Notes: generated by a model from the letters alone, not told the origin. Counted from the stretch's first letter, positions 34,881 to 46,150 are shown. The stretch is 64,000 nucleotides of DNA from Vicia villosa (GCF_029867415.1 NC_081184.1:78218364-78282363), one strand, 5' to 3'. Numbers and translations: made by a program.

Positions 34881-36084
34881 AATTGTTCGCCCTATGGATT
34901 TGATATCCACTGCCCCAATATTTTCGTGGAAAAAGATGCCTCTGATCTCCTTGCCATGAAGGAAGTTCCCCGAGAAATAACCTTGTCGTGCAAATGTGAT
35001 ACATATGCTTAAACGTTTACATTGAAGGGTATGCCCTTGATCTCCAGGATATGGAGGATCATCCATAGTATTCTATCCATTTAAATTTCTCCCATGTTTG
35101 ACATGCCCCTGATTGTTATTGCTTCGAGAAGTAATCCAATTCGATTGAACCTTAGGATGAACGCCCCTAGTTAATAGGATCCTTGATTGCATGCCCCTGT
35201 AATCCTTGAAATTTTGCCCCTGTTTAGGAGAACCCTCTGGATATGGTTTCCCCATTCAAGAGTCTTTATTTAGAAACGATCGCCTTTGTTTAAACCAATT
35301 TCAAGATCTCCTTGATGCTAAGTGTATATTCGTAGGTGATGTTGTACCCTTTGAAAAGTAACTCCAATGCGATGCGTATGCAAGTTTTGAAATCGAAGTG
35401 CGTTATGAATTAGGACTATATGATTAGAAATGAATGTTTGAAGAAGCGCAGTGGTTAGGAACAGTTTTAACAACCCTAGGAGTCACTATAACAAAATCCT
35501 ACTTAATATGCTTTCGTAGTTAACCTTGCCTCAATTAGGACTTTTTAATGTTATAACTTGGCCTAGTTCATGGTTCAAGAAACAACGGATATAAGGCTCG
35601 AAATTTTATTTACCCCCCCTTTCTCCTTGATGTTCTCCCAATCCTAAACATTCGCCTAATCAAATGAATGTGCTTTGTGTGTAAGAGAATCGTTTCAGTT
35701 CTGATGTCGAGCATAAGCCTTAGTACAGATCCAAGCACTGATGAAAAAAATGTTGTAGAGATCCAAGCATTGATGGGAAGCTTTGATGAATTAGCAGTCA
35801 CAAGATTATCCTTTATATTTCGCCTTCCTTTTTTTTCTATCCCTTATTTTTGCATGAGCCAATTCCTTTGAAATTTATCCATCGGGATGCTCTAATTTTT
35901 GCCTAAGTCGTTTTTTTGCTTTCTTTAATGGGATTTTCCATTTTGACTTAGCGGGCGCTTTCCTCCCTTTTTTTTGAATACTCCTTTTGAAATATTGATC
36001 CTTGGATATTGAAGGTTGTGACTGCCATGTTGACCTTGATTTGTAAGCTTTAACTTTGATATGTCCTCGATGACGTATTGAGGA

Positions 36085-36245
36085 AAAAGATGTGCTTAAA
36101 CCTTTGCTTGATCCTTATGCTTAAACCTTTGCTCCAACCTTTGCTTGACCCTTATGCGGGAACCTTTGCTTCAACCTTTACTTTACCCTTATGCTTGAAC
36201 CTTTGCATCAACCTTTGCTTGACCCTTTGCTTGAATCCTTGCTTG
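36085..36245. repeat. Short tandem repeat, about 25-28 bp unit
   Basis: About six copies around CCTTTGCTTGACCCTTATGC. Confidence 0.8.
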
Positions 36246-38368
36246 GAGTGACTGATTCTCTTGACAACCAAAATACACCATTGAATTAATCGAAATCTAC
36301 CCTGCCCCTGGTTGAAATCAAGGTTTACTTGAAAAGTAGAAACAAACTCCAACTCCTGGATCGAGGGGTGACGAAGGATTAACATCCTTATATCTCCACT
36401 GTTTAGGAATTGAAACAATGCATGTACATCATCAGCTCGGTTTTACCTTGAAAGCATACATTTAGTGAGATTTAGTTATTTGTATTCGTCATTCTCCTTT
36501 ATGTTTGTTAATAATCCTAAATTTGAAATTGAAAATAGAATAGAAGTGTGCGAGTGGGAAGTCGTAGTAGTGAGTGAATGAATTGACTCCAAAACCTGCA
36601 TGGTTATCCCATTAGAATTGTTAATCGGAAGGTACAACCTTTATCCTGAGTAACACTTAACGATCATAGGGGTTGAAATTTTGAGCATGACGAAACCTAT
36701 TTATCCTAGGGACAATATCCTTTGTAAATCCGTTGGCCTTGTTTTAATCCTTAGTTCCTAGACTTGTAAAAGTAAAGGGTAACCTCGATTTCTCCTTGGG
36801 CACGTCAAACCTGTCAGGAATAAATTGTTAGCGGTGGGTGTCATACCCTAATTTTTGCCCCCCCTGAGATGACATATCTTCAGGATTTTTCATCAAGTCG
36901 AGGCAAGTATCCAGAACAGCCTAACATTCAATCAAGGGTGTTCAAAGACAAGAAAACTCAGGCAAAGGATCAATCAATAGAGGGATTAGTCTCTAATACA
37001 ATCATAAGACTCAAAAGCCTCATTATTACACCTATGATTGATTAAGATACCCAATCATCTAAGTACAGGATTACTCAGATCAACAGACTAGGGTTTGGAG
37101 CCTATCAAGGACTAAAATCAGGGATCACCTTTGGGAAACCCTAAAAAGCCCTAAGGGACCATTCAAAGACATCAATCATCTTCAAACAACTCATATGACA
37201 AGATCCACTGGACATTACACCTCAGTTCAAAGTCTACAGTCATCATTGTCCTCTGGTCGACAATTAGGGTTTTTGACCTAATTCACCAAGATAGTTGACT
37301 TTTAATCAGGGCATGGATCCAAAACTCAAGACATGGTTCAAGAATCTCTACTACCTCAATATAATCCATTTACACCATTCATTTGAGGAAAAGATCTTAT
37401 TTCTACACAAAAGCCCAAAAAATTCACTTTGTTAGGAAAAGTCAACTGTGTGGGATCATCATTGACTTTTAAGGTTTTTGGTCAAAAAATGACTTTCAAA
37501 GATCAATATCATCAATATATGGATGTCAAAGTCATTTGACCAAAGAAATTCAAAGAAATTCATCAAGGAGCAAAAAGTCGGGAATTAGGGTTTTTAAAGG
37601 CATGGTGAGAACTCAAAATTTCACCTACACAACTCAAAAAACTTCCAACATGAAAGTTGTAGATCTTGCAAAATAAAACAACATCTTACAAAGGAACTTT
37701 TTTCAAAAGATCAACCATTTATGAAGTTTTGGAAATTTTGAAGTTTAGGTCATAAACACTTAGAAATTTTTCTAAGTGTTTTAACCTAGTTTTCATCCAA
37801 CTTTGGGCTCATTTTTCACAAATTTCCCAAATGATTCTGAAGAAGACATAAACTAATGATTTGAAGTAGATGTTTAGGGCTTTCCAAATTGTGTTCAACC
37901 TTCTCCAAATTCAATTTGAGCTAGGAGTTATGCTTGTTCAAAGTTGGCCTCATGAAGTAAAATTATAGGTCATGTGCAAATTGGAACTTTGCAATTTTGT
38001 GCATTTTGCTTCACTAATGGATGCTACACGACCCATAACATGTCTGAAACCATGCCATGCATTCATTTTCACCATGCCATAAGAATTGAAGAAGATTCTA
38101 AAAACAAGAACATGTGATTATGTAACGATTACTTTTGTGAATTTATGGCAAATTGATGAATCACCCAAGGAATCTTCTCATCAACCAATTGGAGCTCACT
38201 TTGCATCTGAAATGACCCCTAAGATCAGATGGAATCAATGGATAGGGGAAGCTAGCCCGAAAATGCATCATTGCATTTTGGAGATTCTTTGAATTTCTTC
38301 ATGGCTAAGAAACCAAAACTCTCCCATTAAGCAAGCTCACACTCTCACTCAGTACTGAGACATTTGCC

Positions 38369-38377
38369 TATAAGTAG
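38369..38377 (+). promoter_or_regulatory. TATA box of LTR D
   Basis: GCCTATAAGTAGGAG, one change from the LTR A TATA box. Confidence 0.65.
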
Positions 38378-38917
38378 GAGAGCATAATTCAGTAGAAAAA
38401 GACACCAAAGTTCTTTGGCAAGAAGAATCGATTTCTTGCTTTCTCTTTCTCTTTCATTGTTTTTCAAAGTTCTTTGGCAAGAAGAATCGATTTCTTCAAA
38501 CCAGAGCTCATCTTTGGGAAGTGAACATTCTAACATCTCAAGGGAGGTCATTTGAGGTGATCCAAGCACCTGGATCACTTCTGTAAGTGGAGGAACACCA
38601 TTGTTGCTCTCACTTTGGAGCATTTGCAGTTGGAGGTCCATGGAGTAATTCAGGAGGTTCTGAGCCAAGCCAATCATCCAGGCACATTCCTCAGGTCATA
38701 GTGAAGCTAACCAGATGGCTGCAGCTCATCTGTAACTCCAAATTCAACAACCTCCATGTTCACTTGAAGCTGAAATCGAGGGAGGTCCATAGAGCAATTC
38801 AGGAGGATTCAAGCTCCAATAAGCATTCAGTTAGCATCATTGAGTCTCAGGGAAGCTATTGAGATCATTCATTCAAGCCCAGGTGCTCTCTATTATCCTC
38901 ACGACCTCCATTTTCAG

Positions 38918-38925
38918 AGGTAAGT
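38918..38925 (+). promoter_or_regulatory. Candidate 5' splice site in LTR D
   Basis: TTTCAGAG|GTAAGT, 541 nt after the TATA box; the same position as in LTR A although the LTRs have diverged. Confidence 0.5.
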
Positions 38926-39329
38926 TTCTGAACTTCACCTCTCTAATTTAAGCACTCTTTGTGAAATAGCTCGATTCTATCTTGTTCAGCATCATCAGAG
39001 GATTGAAAACCCTCTATCATCATTCATTTATCTTTCAGTATAGTCATTTAATTTGATTTTGAAATTTTAGGGTTCTTCACGATTTCTGGTAAATTAGTTA
39101 GATGTAGTTAATATTAATCCATGTTAGTTACATATTCAAAATCGTGAGTGAATTTAGAGCAAGTTTCATGTTTACATCGTTGCAAATAGTTGAGAAACGT
39201 GTAAGTTCAGAAATTCAAAAATGGAGAACTTGAGGTTGAAGACGAAGATGGTGAAGCGCGCCATTTTTGAAATCTCAGGGCAAAGTTTATTTTATTTTGA
39301 GTGATAGGTGTTTTATAAACGACTGAACA

Positions 39330-39414
39330 AACTTGCCCCAGTGGCCACACATACGCCCTTAGTCTCATCATGCCTCAAGTCTGGGGTTCGAATCCCCCTC
39401 GCCCCAGACTTTTT
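39330..39414 (+). other. tRNA-like module D1 (extra copy in LTR D)
   Basis: A-box-like TGCCCCAGTGGCC (39334-39346), T-arm GGGG-TTCGAAT-CCCC with perfect B-box GGTTCGAATCC (39385-39395), T5 (39410-39414). LTR A has nothing equivalent here, so this is an added segment of roughly 110 bp in D. Confidence 0.7.
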
Positions 39415-39487
39415 GCTTCATTTATTTTTCAATGTTTTGCTACTTGTTTGAAAATATAATAAGTTGGATGTGCATCTTAAACAAACT

Positions 39488-39573
39488 GCGCGCGTAGCCC
39501 AGATGGTGGGTGTTTTGGCCAATGACTTGGAGGGCGTGAGTTCAACCCCTCTAGGTGACAAAACCATTTTTTT
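39488..39573 (+). other. tRNA-like module D2 (orthologous to LTR A module)
   Basis: A-box TAGCCCAGATGGTGG (39495-39509), B-box-like GAGTTCAACCCC (39538-39549), T7 (39567-39573). Position and flanks (GCGCGC before, CAAAACCA after) match the module of LTR A. Confidence 0.68.
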
Positions 39574-41696
39574 ATCACTTTTCACACTAAATTTCTTCAC
39601 AACTTCACACAATTAATTCACCTATCAAATTAATTTATTTTTACTTCATTTTTCACACACTTATTATTTAATATACCTATTTTGGGAATAATAAAAAAAA
39701 TCATAAAAATATTATTTATTTCATATATTTTTATTAGGTTTAAAATAGTATGTTTTAAGTGTTTTCTTTAATACTTTAAATACATATATTCACTTTGTTT
39801 TAACCTAATCATTTTGTAAATAAAGTTTATGATAAAACCCTAATTGTTTAGGTCTTAATTAAGTAAAAATCTTTATTTTTACCTTGATTAAGTTGACTTT
39901 TGTCAATATTCAAAACTGTTTTCAATCTCCGAATAAATCAAATGATTAGGGTTTTCAAACAACAAAACCTTGTATCATTCAAAATCATTTTCAAATTGCT
40001 CTCATAACCAGTACTGTAAAGTACTGGGCCTCTAATAGAGTGTAAGTCCCAAAAACCTTCTCTTCTTAGCTTGTTTTCAAAACTGTATTTTCAAAATCTT
40101 CTTTCTGTTTTCAAAACATTCTTCTGGTATTTGAAGGGCATTATTCCCGGTGAAACTCTTCAGATACCTATGTGACCTTTGTCCATCTTCACTTCTTCTG
40201 TTTTCAAAAACCATTAACTGTTTATAATAAATATTCAACTGTTATCAACAAAACAACAAAAATTACTGTTGAGGCTCTGTGCATACTTCTTCAATGGCCT
40301 CCACTCCATCCAGGTTAGGCTTTACAAGCTTTCAATTTACAGTCTTTATTTAAATTACTGTCAAATATAAATTGTGCATATATTAGTTTAGAACTACGTT
40401 TGAGTATAAACCTTAGGACAGTTAAACTATATATATATTATAGGAATATGACCTAGGATTGAGAATGTCTTCCCGGTGAAGGCTCTTTCCTAATTAGAGA
40501 TCTGTAGTTCAAACCCCCAAGATGAATTATTCCCGGTGAAACATCTTGGCAAAAACCTTAGAATCCAAATAATAGGACACATCCACCCAAAGAGGAATTA
40601 TTCCCGGTGAAACCTCTTACCCATTTGCTTAGAGCCAAAATAAGTTCAAAACTACATAGCTTTCTCTTGTGCTATAACAAGGACCCTCGATTAGCCTCTG
40701 TCATACCCTAATTTTTACCCCCCCTGAGATGTCACATCCTAGGCGTCAAATTCAAAAATATTTCTTGATCGGTTTGGAAGCCGTGATCAAGATTTCATTC
40801 GTTCACTCATTATTTGAAAAAATAATTTCAAGTCCATGGAGGTTTTTCAAATAAAGTGTGCCATTTCCAATTTATGGATTCAAGAGGGTCGTTTGGCATT
40901 CATTTCGTGACTTTTAGCCTATGGATTCATCATGGTGAAGAAATTCGTTCATATGGATTGCTTGGAAGAAGTGTGCTATCCGAATTCATGATGCAAGAAT
41001 ATGTTTCAAGACTTTAAATTCAAATTTTCACTACATGGATATTCCACCATTTCCTTTTCAAAAGGGGTCATCCAAGTTTTCAACATTTCAAAGGAATTCA
41101 AATTTCATTCAAGAAATATTCATGTTTCATACAACTTCATTCAAAGATTTTAAAGGAAATTCAAACATCCACAATTGAAGATCATTCTTTACAGAGTTCT
41201 AAATTCCAAAGTGGACTTCATTCAAAGTTCAAGATTACATTCAAAGTTCCAAGAATACAAGTTCATACAAATTCTTTTGGAATTACAAGAATAAAAGAAA
41301 GTACAAAAAAAAACATTCTTGAATTCATTCTTGAAATCTTCAAGTATCCATTCTTGATGTCCAAGTCTCCTTCTTCATGTTTTCTTCAAAAGTCCTCATA
41401 TGACATGAAAGAAAAAAGAGACATAAAAGAGGTGAAATTAGCAAAAGTTCAAAAGAAGTCAAAAGTCAAAAGTCAAAGAAAGTCAAAGAGAGATTTTTAT
41501 GTCATAAACTTCTACAACTTAGAGATATCATAAAATGACATGAAAATTTTCTCACATGGCTTATGTCATAAAAGGAATCTTTGGCTTATGTCATGTGGAA
41601 TCTTTTTGCTTATGTCACAATGGATATTCCTTTCTTACAAGAATCACAAACTTGGCTACAAAGTTACATAATACCTAACATATCCTAATTTTTGCC

Positions 41697-41705
41697 TATA
41701 AATAG
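41697..41705 (+). promoter_or_regulatory. TATA box of 5' LTR B
   Basis: GCCTATAAATAGAAGGG, followed by a CT-rich start region shared with LTR A (ACACCAAAGCAA, CTTGCTTTCTCT). Confidence 0.82.
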
Positions 41706-42109
41706 AAGGGCTCTCCATAGTATTTGTCACACCAAAGCAACTTAAGTTCTTGCTTTCTCTCTTCTCTCTATTGCTCATATATTGTTCAATAGACCTCTTG
41801 GCAAGAAGAAATTCTCAAGCCAAGAGAATCTCTATTGGAGGTGAGTATTCTAGTTACAAAGTAAGGAAGAAGGAAAAGGTAGTTCTTCATACCTTTCTTG
41901 AAGATCTTCATCTTCAAGCTTCCAACAACTTGAAGTTCCATCTTCAAGGTGCTCCCGCAAATCCAAAGAGGTGGTGGTATCGTCTTCATCAAAGGGAGCC
42001 TACAACCACAAATCAAAGTTGTTAGTAACAACAATTCAAAGTTGTTCTACAACAATCAATAACAATTCAAGGGTGTTCTTCAATAACACCACCCGAATTT
42101 CCAGAAAAA

Positions 42110-43060
42110 AGAAAAGGATTGAAGCATACCTTCAACGGTTCAACCCAGCAGCCGACGGGTCTTGTTCACCTGCAATCGAAACGCTGACGCTGCAAGCAGT
42201 TCAGCAACATAACAGTTCATCTGTTCATCACGGTTCAGCATCACAACAAATCTGAAGCAGTAGCAGCAAGAATTCAGAACAACACAACAATTTCACAAAG
42301 CATCAATTCAAAAATTCAGCAACCAATACAAGTCTACAGATTTCCAGAAACAGAATTGACGCATACCTCAACAAAATCCGGCGAAAGTCTCCTCGCCGCA
42401 GGTAAATCGATTCCGAACTCACTCTCAATGATATTGCTGTGAACTTTATTTTCCCAGTAGAATAGAAATCGCACTGAATCATTATGTTTGCTAGCTTTAA
42501 AGTTCTTGTGTGTGTTTGAGTCTGAATGTGAATAACCGTGATTATGAGTTTAAGGTTTAACCAAATAAATTCATGTTCAAGAGTTGAGTTAACGAAGAAC
42601 ATACCTGGGTTTTTACTTCTGGTTGTAAATTCGAGTAATAGTTTGAGCTACTCCCTTCCATGGCCGCCGTGAAATCGAGAGGTTGTTGCGGTTTTTGTTT
42701 TCGTTTCACCGAGAGTACCGTGAGCGAAATCGAGAGAGATGAATCGCTGTTGTTGTTCATCGCGAAACCGAGAGAGTGAGAGCGATTGAGAGAGAGGCAG
42801 TAGCGATAGAGCGAGAGAATCTGAGAGAGGGATTTGTGTTGTTGCTGTTCCAATCGAAAGAGAAGAGGAACGATGTCTTTGTTCCGATTTTCTTTTTTTT
42901 CAGAAAAGATCGTGAAGGAGAAAAAGGGGAGGGGCGCTTCTGCCTCTTTGTTTTACTTCCTAGGGTTTTCAAAACCCAGCTCCCTTGTTTACAAAAGGTG
43001 GGCGGATCCGGGTCACACTGACCCGACCCGGTCCGGTCCAACATTATTTTTATTTCAGTT
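42110..43060 (-). pseudogene. Possible captured host gene fragment in LTR B (antisense)
   Basis: Read on the minus strand it looks like the 5' end of a plant gene: a CT-rich 5' UTR-like run (about 42770-42880), an ATG at 42760 opening MNNNSDSSLSISLTVLSVKR, about 51 codons with Arg codons of CGA type, then CCCAG|GTATGT (5' splice consensus) at 42601-42611, and further splice-like sites downstream. I do not recognise the protein. LTRs A and D have no counterpart. It is repeated in the 3' LTR (from about 60496 down), where the ORF has a stop (CGA-TAA), so it was captured before insertion. It could instead be unusual LTR sequence. Confidence 0.4.
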
Positions 43061-43668
43061 TGGGCTGCACACCTCCTTTTTAAATTTTAAACCCCTTGGC
43101 CCAATTAGATCTTTCACTAATATCTCTCCTTTAATTTTCTTTAAGTATTTTCATAAATAGTTTTAATTTTAATATAGGATTTTAATTCTCTTTCATAATC
43201 CTTAAAAATAAATATATATTAGATACATATTTAAGTTTATGTTCTCTAATTATTTTCTCCTTTTCATAAAAACTACAAAAAATATCTTTCTTTAGATTAA
43301 TTTTGTTTGAATTTGATATTTTCATATAATTTTGTGTAGTTAATCATTTAAATTTCTATTTTTGATTACTGTTGCACATTACTTGAATTTTCTCACTTCA
43401 TCCGAGACTTCGAGATTATTTCTCCGTCGTCTTCGGGCTTTGTCTGTTTTGTTTGGTCTTCCATTTGCTGTAGAAGTCCATAAACAATTACTGGTGATCT
43501 TGGAATGTTTTAAGCTGCGAGCTTACCCGACGTTCTATTTTGCTGGTGTGGATGCTTAATATCTGTTGAGATCCTAATTTATTCCAAGCATATCACTCGA
43601 GGATCAAGGTAACACCTCAAACTCAGAAATCCAATTTCTCATTCTTCGAGGTAAGCCTAAAACTCATA

Positions 43669-43765
43669 AAAACTGTTTTCATAACAGTAATCATTTCAAA
43701 TCATCAATCAACTGTTTTCATAACAGTAATCATTTCAAATCATTTTCAACTGTTTCTCATAAACA
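43669..43765 (+). repeat. Tandem hairpin repeat in LTR B
   Basis: Three units of ACTGTT-TTCAT-AACAGT type about 39 bp apart; the third is ACTGTTT-CTCAT-AAACAGT, so its stem is longer by one pair. The same is in the 3' LTR (61105-61201). LTR A lacks this array. Confidence 0.8.
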
Positions 43766-43879
43766 GTAAATCATTTTTAACTGGGCCTCTAATAGAGTGT
43801 AAGTCCCAAAAACCTTCTCTTCTTAGCTTGTTTTCAAAACTGTATTTTCAAAATCTTCTTTCTGTTTTCAAAACATTCT

Positions 43880-44380
43880 TCTGGTATTTGAAGGGCATTA
43901 TTCCCGGTGAAACTCTTCAGATACCTATGTGACCTTTGTCCATCTTCACTTCTTCTGTTTTTAAAAAACCATTAACTGTTTATCATATATATATTCAACT
44001 GTTATCAACAAAACAACAAAAATTACTGTTGAGGCTCTGTACATACTTCTTCAATGGCCTCCACTCCATCCAGGTTAGGCTTTACAAGCTTTCAATTTAC
44101 AGTCTTTATTTAAATTACTGTCAAATATAAACTGTGCATATATTAGTTTAGAACTACGTTTGAGTATAAACCTTAGGACAGTTAAACTATATATATATTA
44201 TAGGAATATGGCCTAGGATTGAGAATGTCTTCCCGGTGAAGGCTCTTTCCTAATTAGAGATCTGTAGTTCAAACCCCCAAGATGAATTATTCCCGGTGAA
44301 ACATCTTGGCAAAAACCTTAGAATCCAAATAAATAGGACACATCCACCCAAAGAGGAATTATTCCCGGTGAAACCTCTTA
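43880..44380 (+). repeat. CCGG-loop hairpin cluster in LTR B
   Basis: Four copies of TTCCCGGTGAA at 43901-43911, 44230-44240, 44290-44300 and 44362-44372, each inside a longer pairing outer stem (for example CCAAGATG/CATCTTGG and AAGAGG/CCTCTT). A fifth copy is in the leader (46984-46994). Confidence 0.75.
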
Positions 44381-44454
44381 CCCATTTGCTTAGAGCCAAA
44401 ATAAGTTCAAAACCACATAAGCTTTCTCTTGTGCTATAACAAGGACCCTCGATT

Positions 44455-46150
44455 AGCCTCCTCTTGGGCTTTGTACAAGGACCCACAGGCTTCTTAAAAG
44501 CATTTCCAGCTTCCTCTTGAGCTTGTATACAAGGACCCATCAGGTTTCTTATAAACATAGGAACAGGTCTTTAGCCACCTTTTAGCCTACCCTGGTGAGT
44601 TTCTTCCAATTTAAACCAGACTTTAAACAAGCTAAGTTTGTCTCAATTTTGCATTGAGTACACTTTTTGGAATGAGAGACATGGACAGTCTCTGTCACCC
44701 TTATCTTCATCAATCTTCCTTAGCAGAGTCTAGGATCCATGTTTTGGTCATCCTCAGCATTGAGTCAGCCTTCATCTTGGGCTTTAAACAAGAAGTCTCC
44801 ACTAGATAATCTTTCTGCCAATCCTTTCATCCTTTAATAATTAATGGAGTGCTACCCAAATCATTCATTTCAACAAAAATCCCTAGAAAGGGTTAGCTTC
44901 CACACATTCTTTCATTTCAATAAAAATCCTTGGAAAGGGTTAGCCTCCAAAGTCAATTAATAAAAAAAATGTCAAAAAATAAAGATTCACTTCTCTTAGG
45001 AGATAATTTCCCCAAAAGAGTCAAAACCCCTGGAAAGGGTCAGCCTCCAAAAAACATGATAAAGTCAGTCTTTTACCAAACAATTTCACCAGCTGAGTCA
45101 AAATCCCTGGAAAGGGTTAGCTTCCAAAGAAAAACAGTCTTTCAAATAAATAAAATCTCCTCAATAGAGTCAAAACCAACAAAAACAGTTAGCCTCAACC
45201 TTGGGCTTCATACAAGGCACCAAACAATAAAACTCCCCTGTCAAGAGTCAGCCTCAACCTTGGGCATTGTACAAGGCAGATAATAGAGTCTCCCCAGTGA
45301 GTTCTTCATCACTCAGTAGCCACAACCTTGGGCTTTGTACAAGGCAGATAAACCATATTTTTCATGTGTCAAAGATTCCTAACACTTAGGATCTTTCCCC
45401 ATATAGTCATCCATACTTAATTCATTTAAGAGTCCGCCACAACCATGAGCTTTGTACAAGGCAGAAAATAATGTTTTCCCTAGCTAGAGTCAGCCACAAC
45501 CTTGGGCTTTGTACAAGGCACATAAAATAGAGTCATTCATTCAATTATCCTCAACAGTTAGCCACAACCTTGGGCTTTGTACAAGGCACACAAATAGAGT
45601 CTCCCTAAGTAAAGTCAGCCTCAATTCTGGGCTTTGTACAGAACACAAAAATACCCTGTAATTAATCCCCAGTGGAGTCATCTCCTAGAGTCAATAATAT
45701 TAATTAATCAATCAAAAAGCCTCAAGGTTGGGCCTCATACAAGCCAGCTAAAGTCAGATCTTCTATACAGTAGATAGACATAGCTTATCTCTATAGAGAG
45801 ATATTTTTACTACTCTACCACATTCAAACAAACAAACATTTCATTTCAATTTTAATCAAGTCTCCCATTTAGGATTTTGAAAGGCATGAGCTGGCAGTAA
45901 AACCCAGACATGTGGTAACTTTCCCTAATTTGGATGAGCATCTTTCTTTCATTTAAGAGGCATTTGACTAGTATACTTGCACATACACAAGTAAGGTCCC
46001 CCTCTTGAATGAAATGAATTCAGTTGTTCTGTCACTCCTTTAAATGTTTGTGGTAGAATAGTACAGATACCTCTCTGTAGAGATGATTTCATGTCTCTTT
46101 ACTGTAAACAGAGATTTAATTCCAAGCTTCAACCTTGAGCTTTAAGCAAG
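44455..46150 (+). repeat. GGGCTTTGTA-loop and CCCTGGAAAGGG hairpin field in LTR B
   Basis: About 12 copies of CCTTG-GGCTTTGTA-CAAGG type hairpins (near 44462, 44514, 44776, 45192, 45248, 45322, 45440, 45494, 45563, 45620, 45720, 46126) and four CCCTGGAAAGGG type hairpins (near 44882, 44928, 45026, 45103). The open frame 44930-45283 is a by-product of the repeats. Confidence 0.75.

Larger units (their letters stand above)
32581..36838 (-). other. 3' UTR of element C, rich in tandem repeats
   Basis: About 4.3 kb with no recognisable coding domain, adjoining the PPT of C. It contains four different tandem arrays (about 32988-33410, 33420-33930, 34495-34880, 36085-36245). Between them the sequence shows nothing I can assign; open frames of 60-90 codons (34818-35066, 35073-35255, 36152-36418) are by-products of repeats or chance. 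C is cut off at 36838 by insertion of LTR D, so its coding region is not in the window up to that point. Confidence 0.7.
36839..40698 (+). repeat. LTR D (A-like family), interrupted by element B
   Basis: It starts TGTCATACCC at 36839 and is homologous along its length to LTR A (reversed), at clearly lower identity. It stops after GATTAGCCTC, exactly where LTR B has the same sequence continuing, so B inserted here. The left flank GTGGG (36834-36838) is the expected target duplication; the right end is outside the window. It contains a TATA element (38369-38377), a perfect 5' splice consensus (38918-38925), two tRNA-like modules and four CCGG-loop hairpins (40144-40611). Confidence 0.88.

Noticed and set aside
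34818..35255. Two minus-strand ORFs in the 3' UTR of C
   Set aside because: Short, partly repeat-derived, and with no recognisable motif.
42776..43160. Plus-strand ORFs in LTR B (42776-43021, 42834-43160)
   Set aside because: They are shadows of the CT-rich minus-strand segment interpreted as a host 5' UTR.
44930..45283. 117-codon ORF in LTR B (also 62368-62721)
   Set aside because: It consists of translated hairpin repeats and has no counterpart frame in LTR A.
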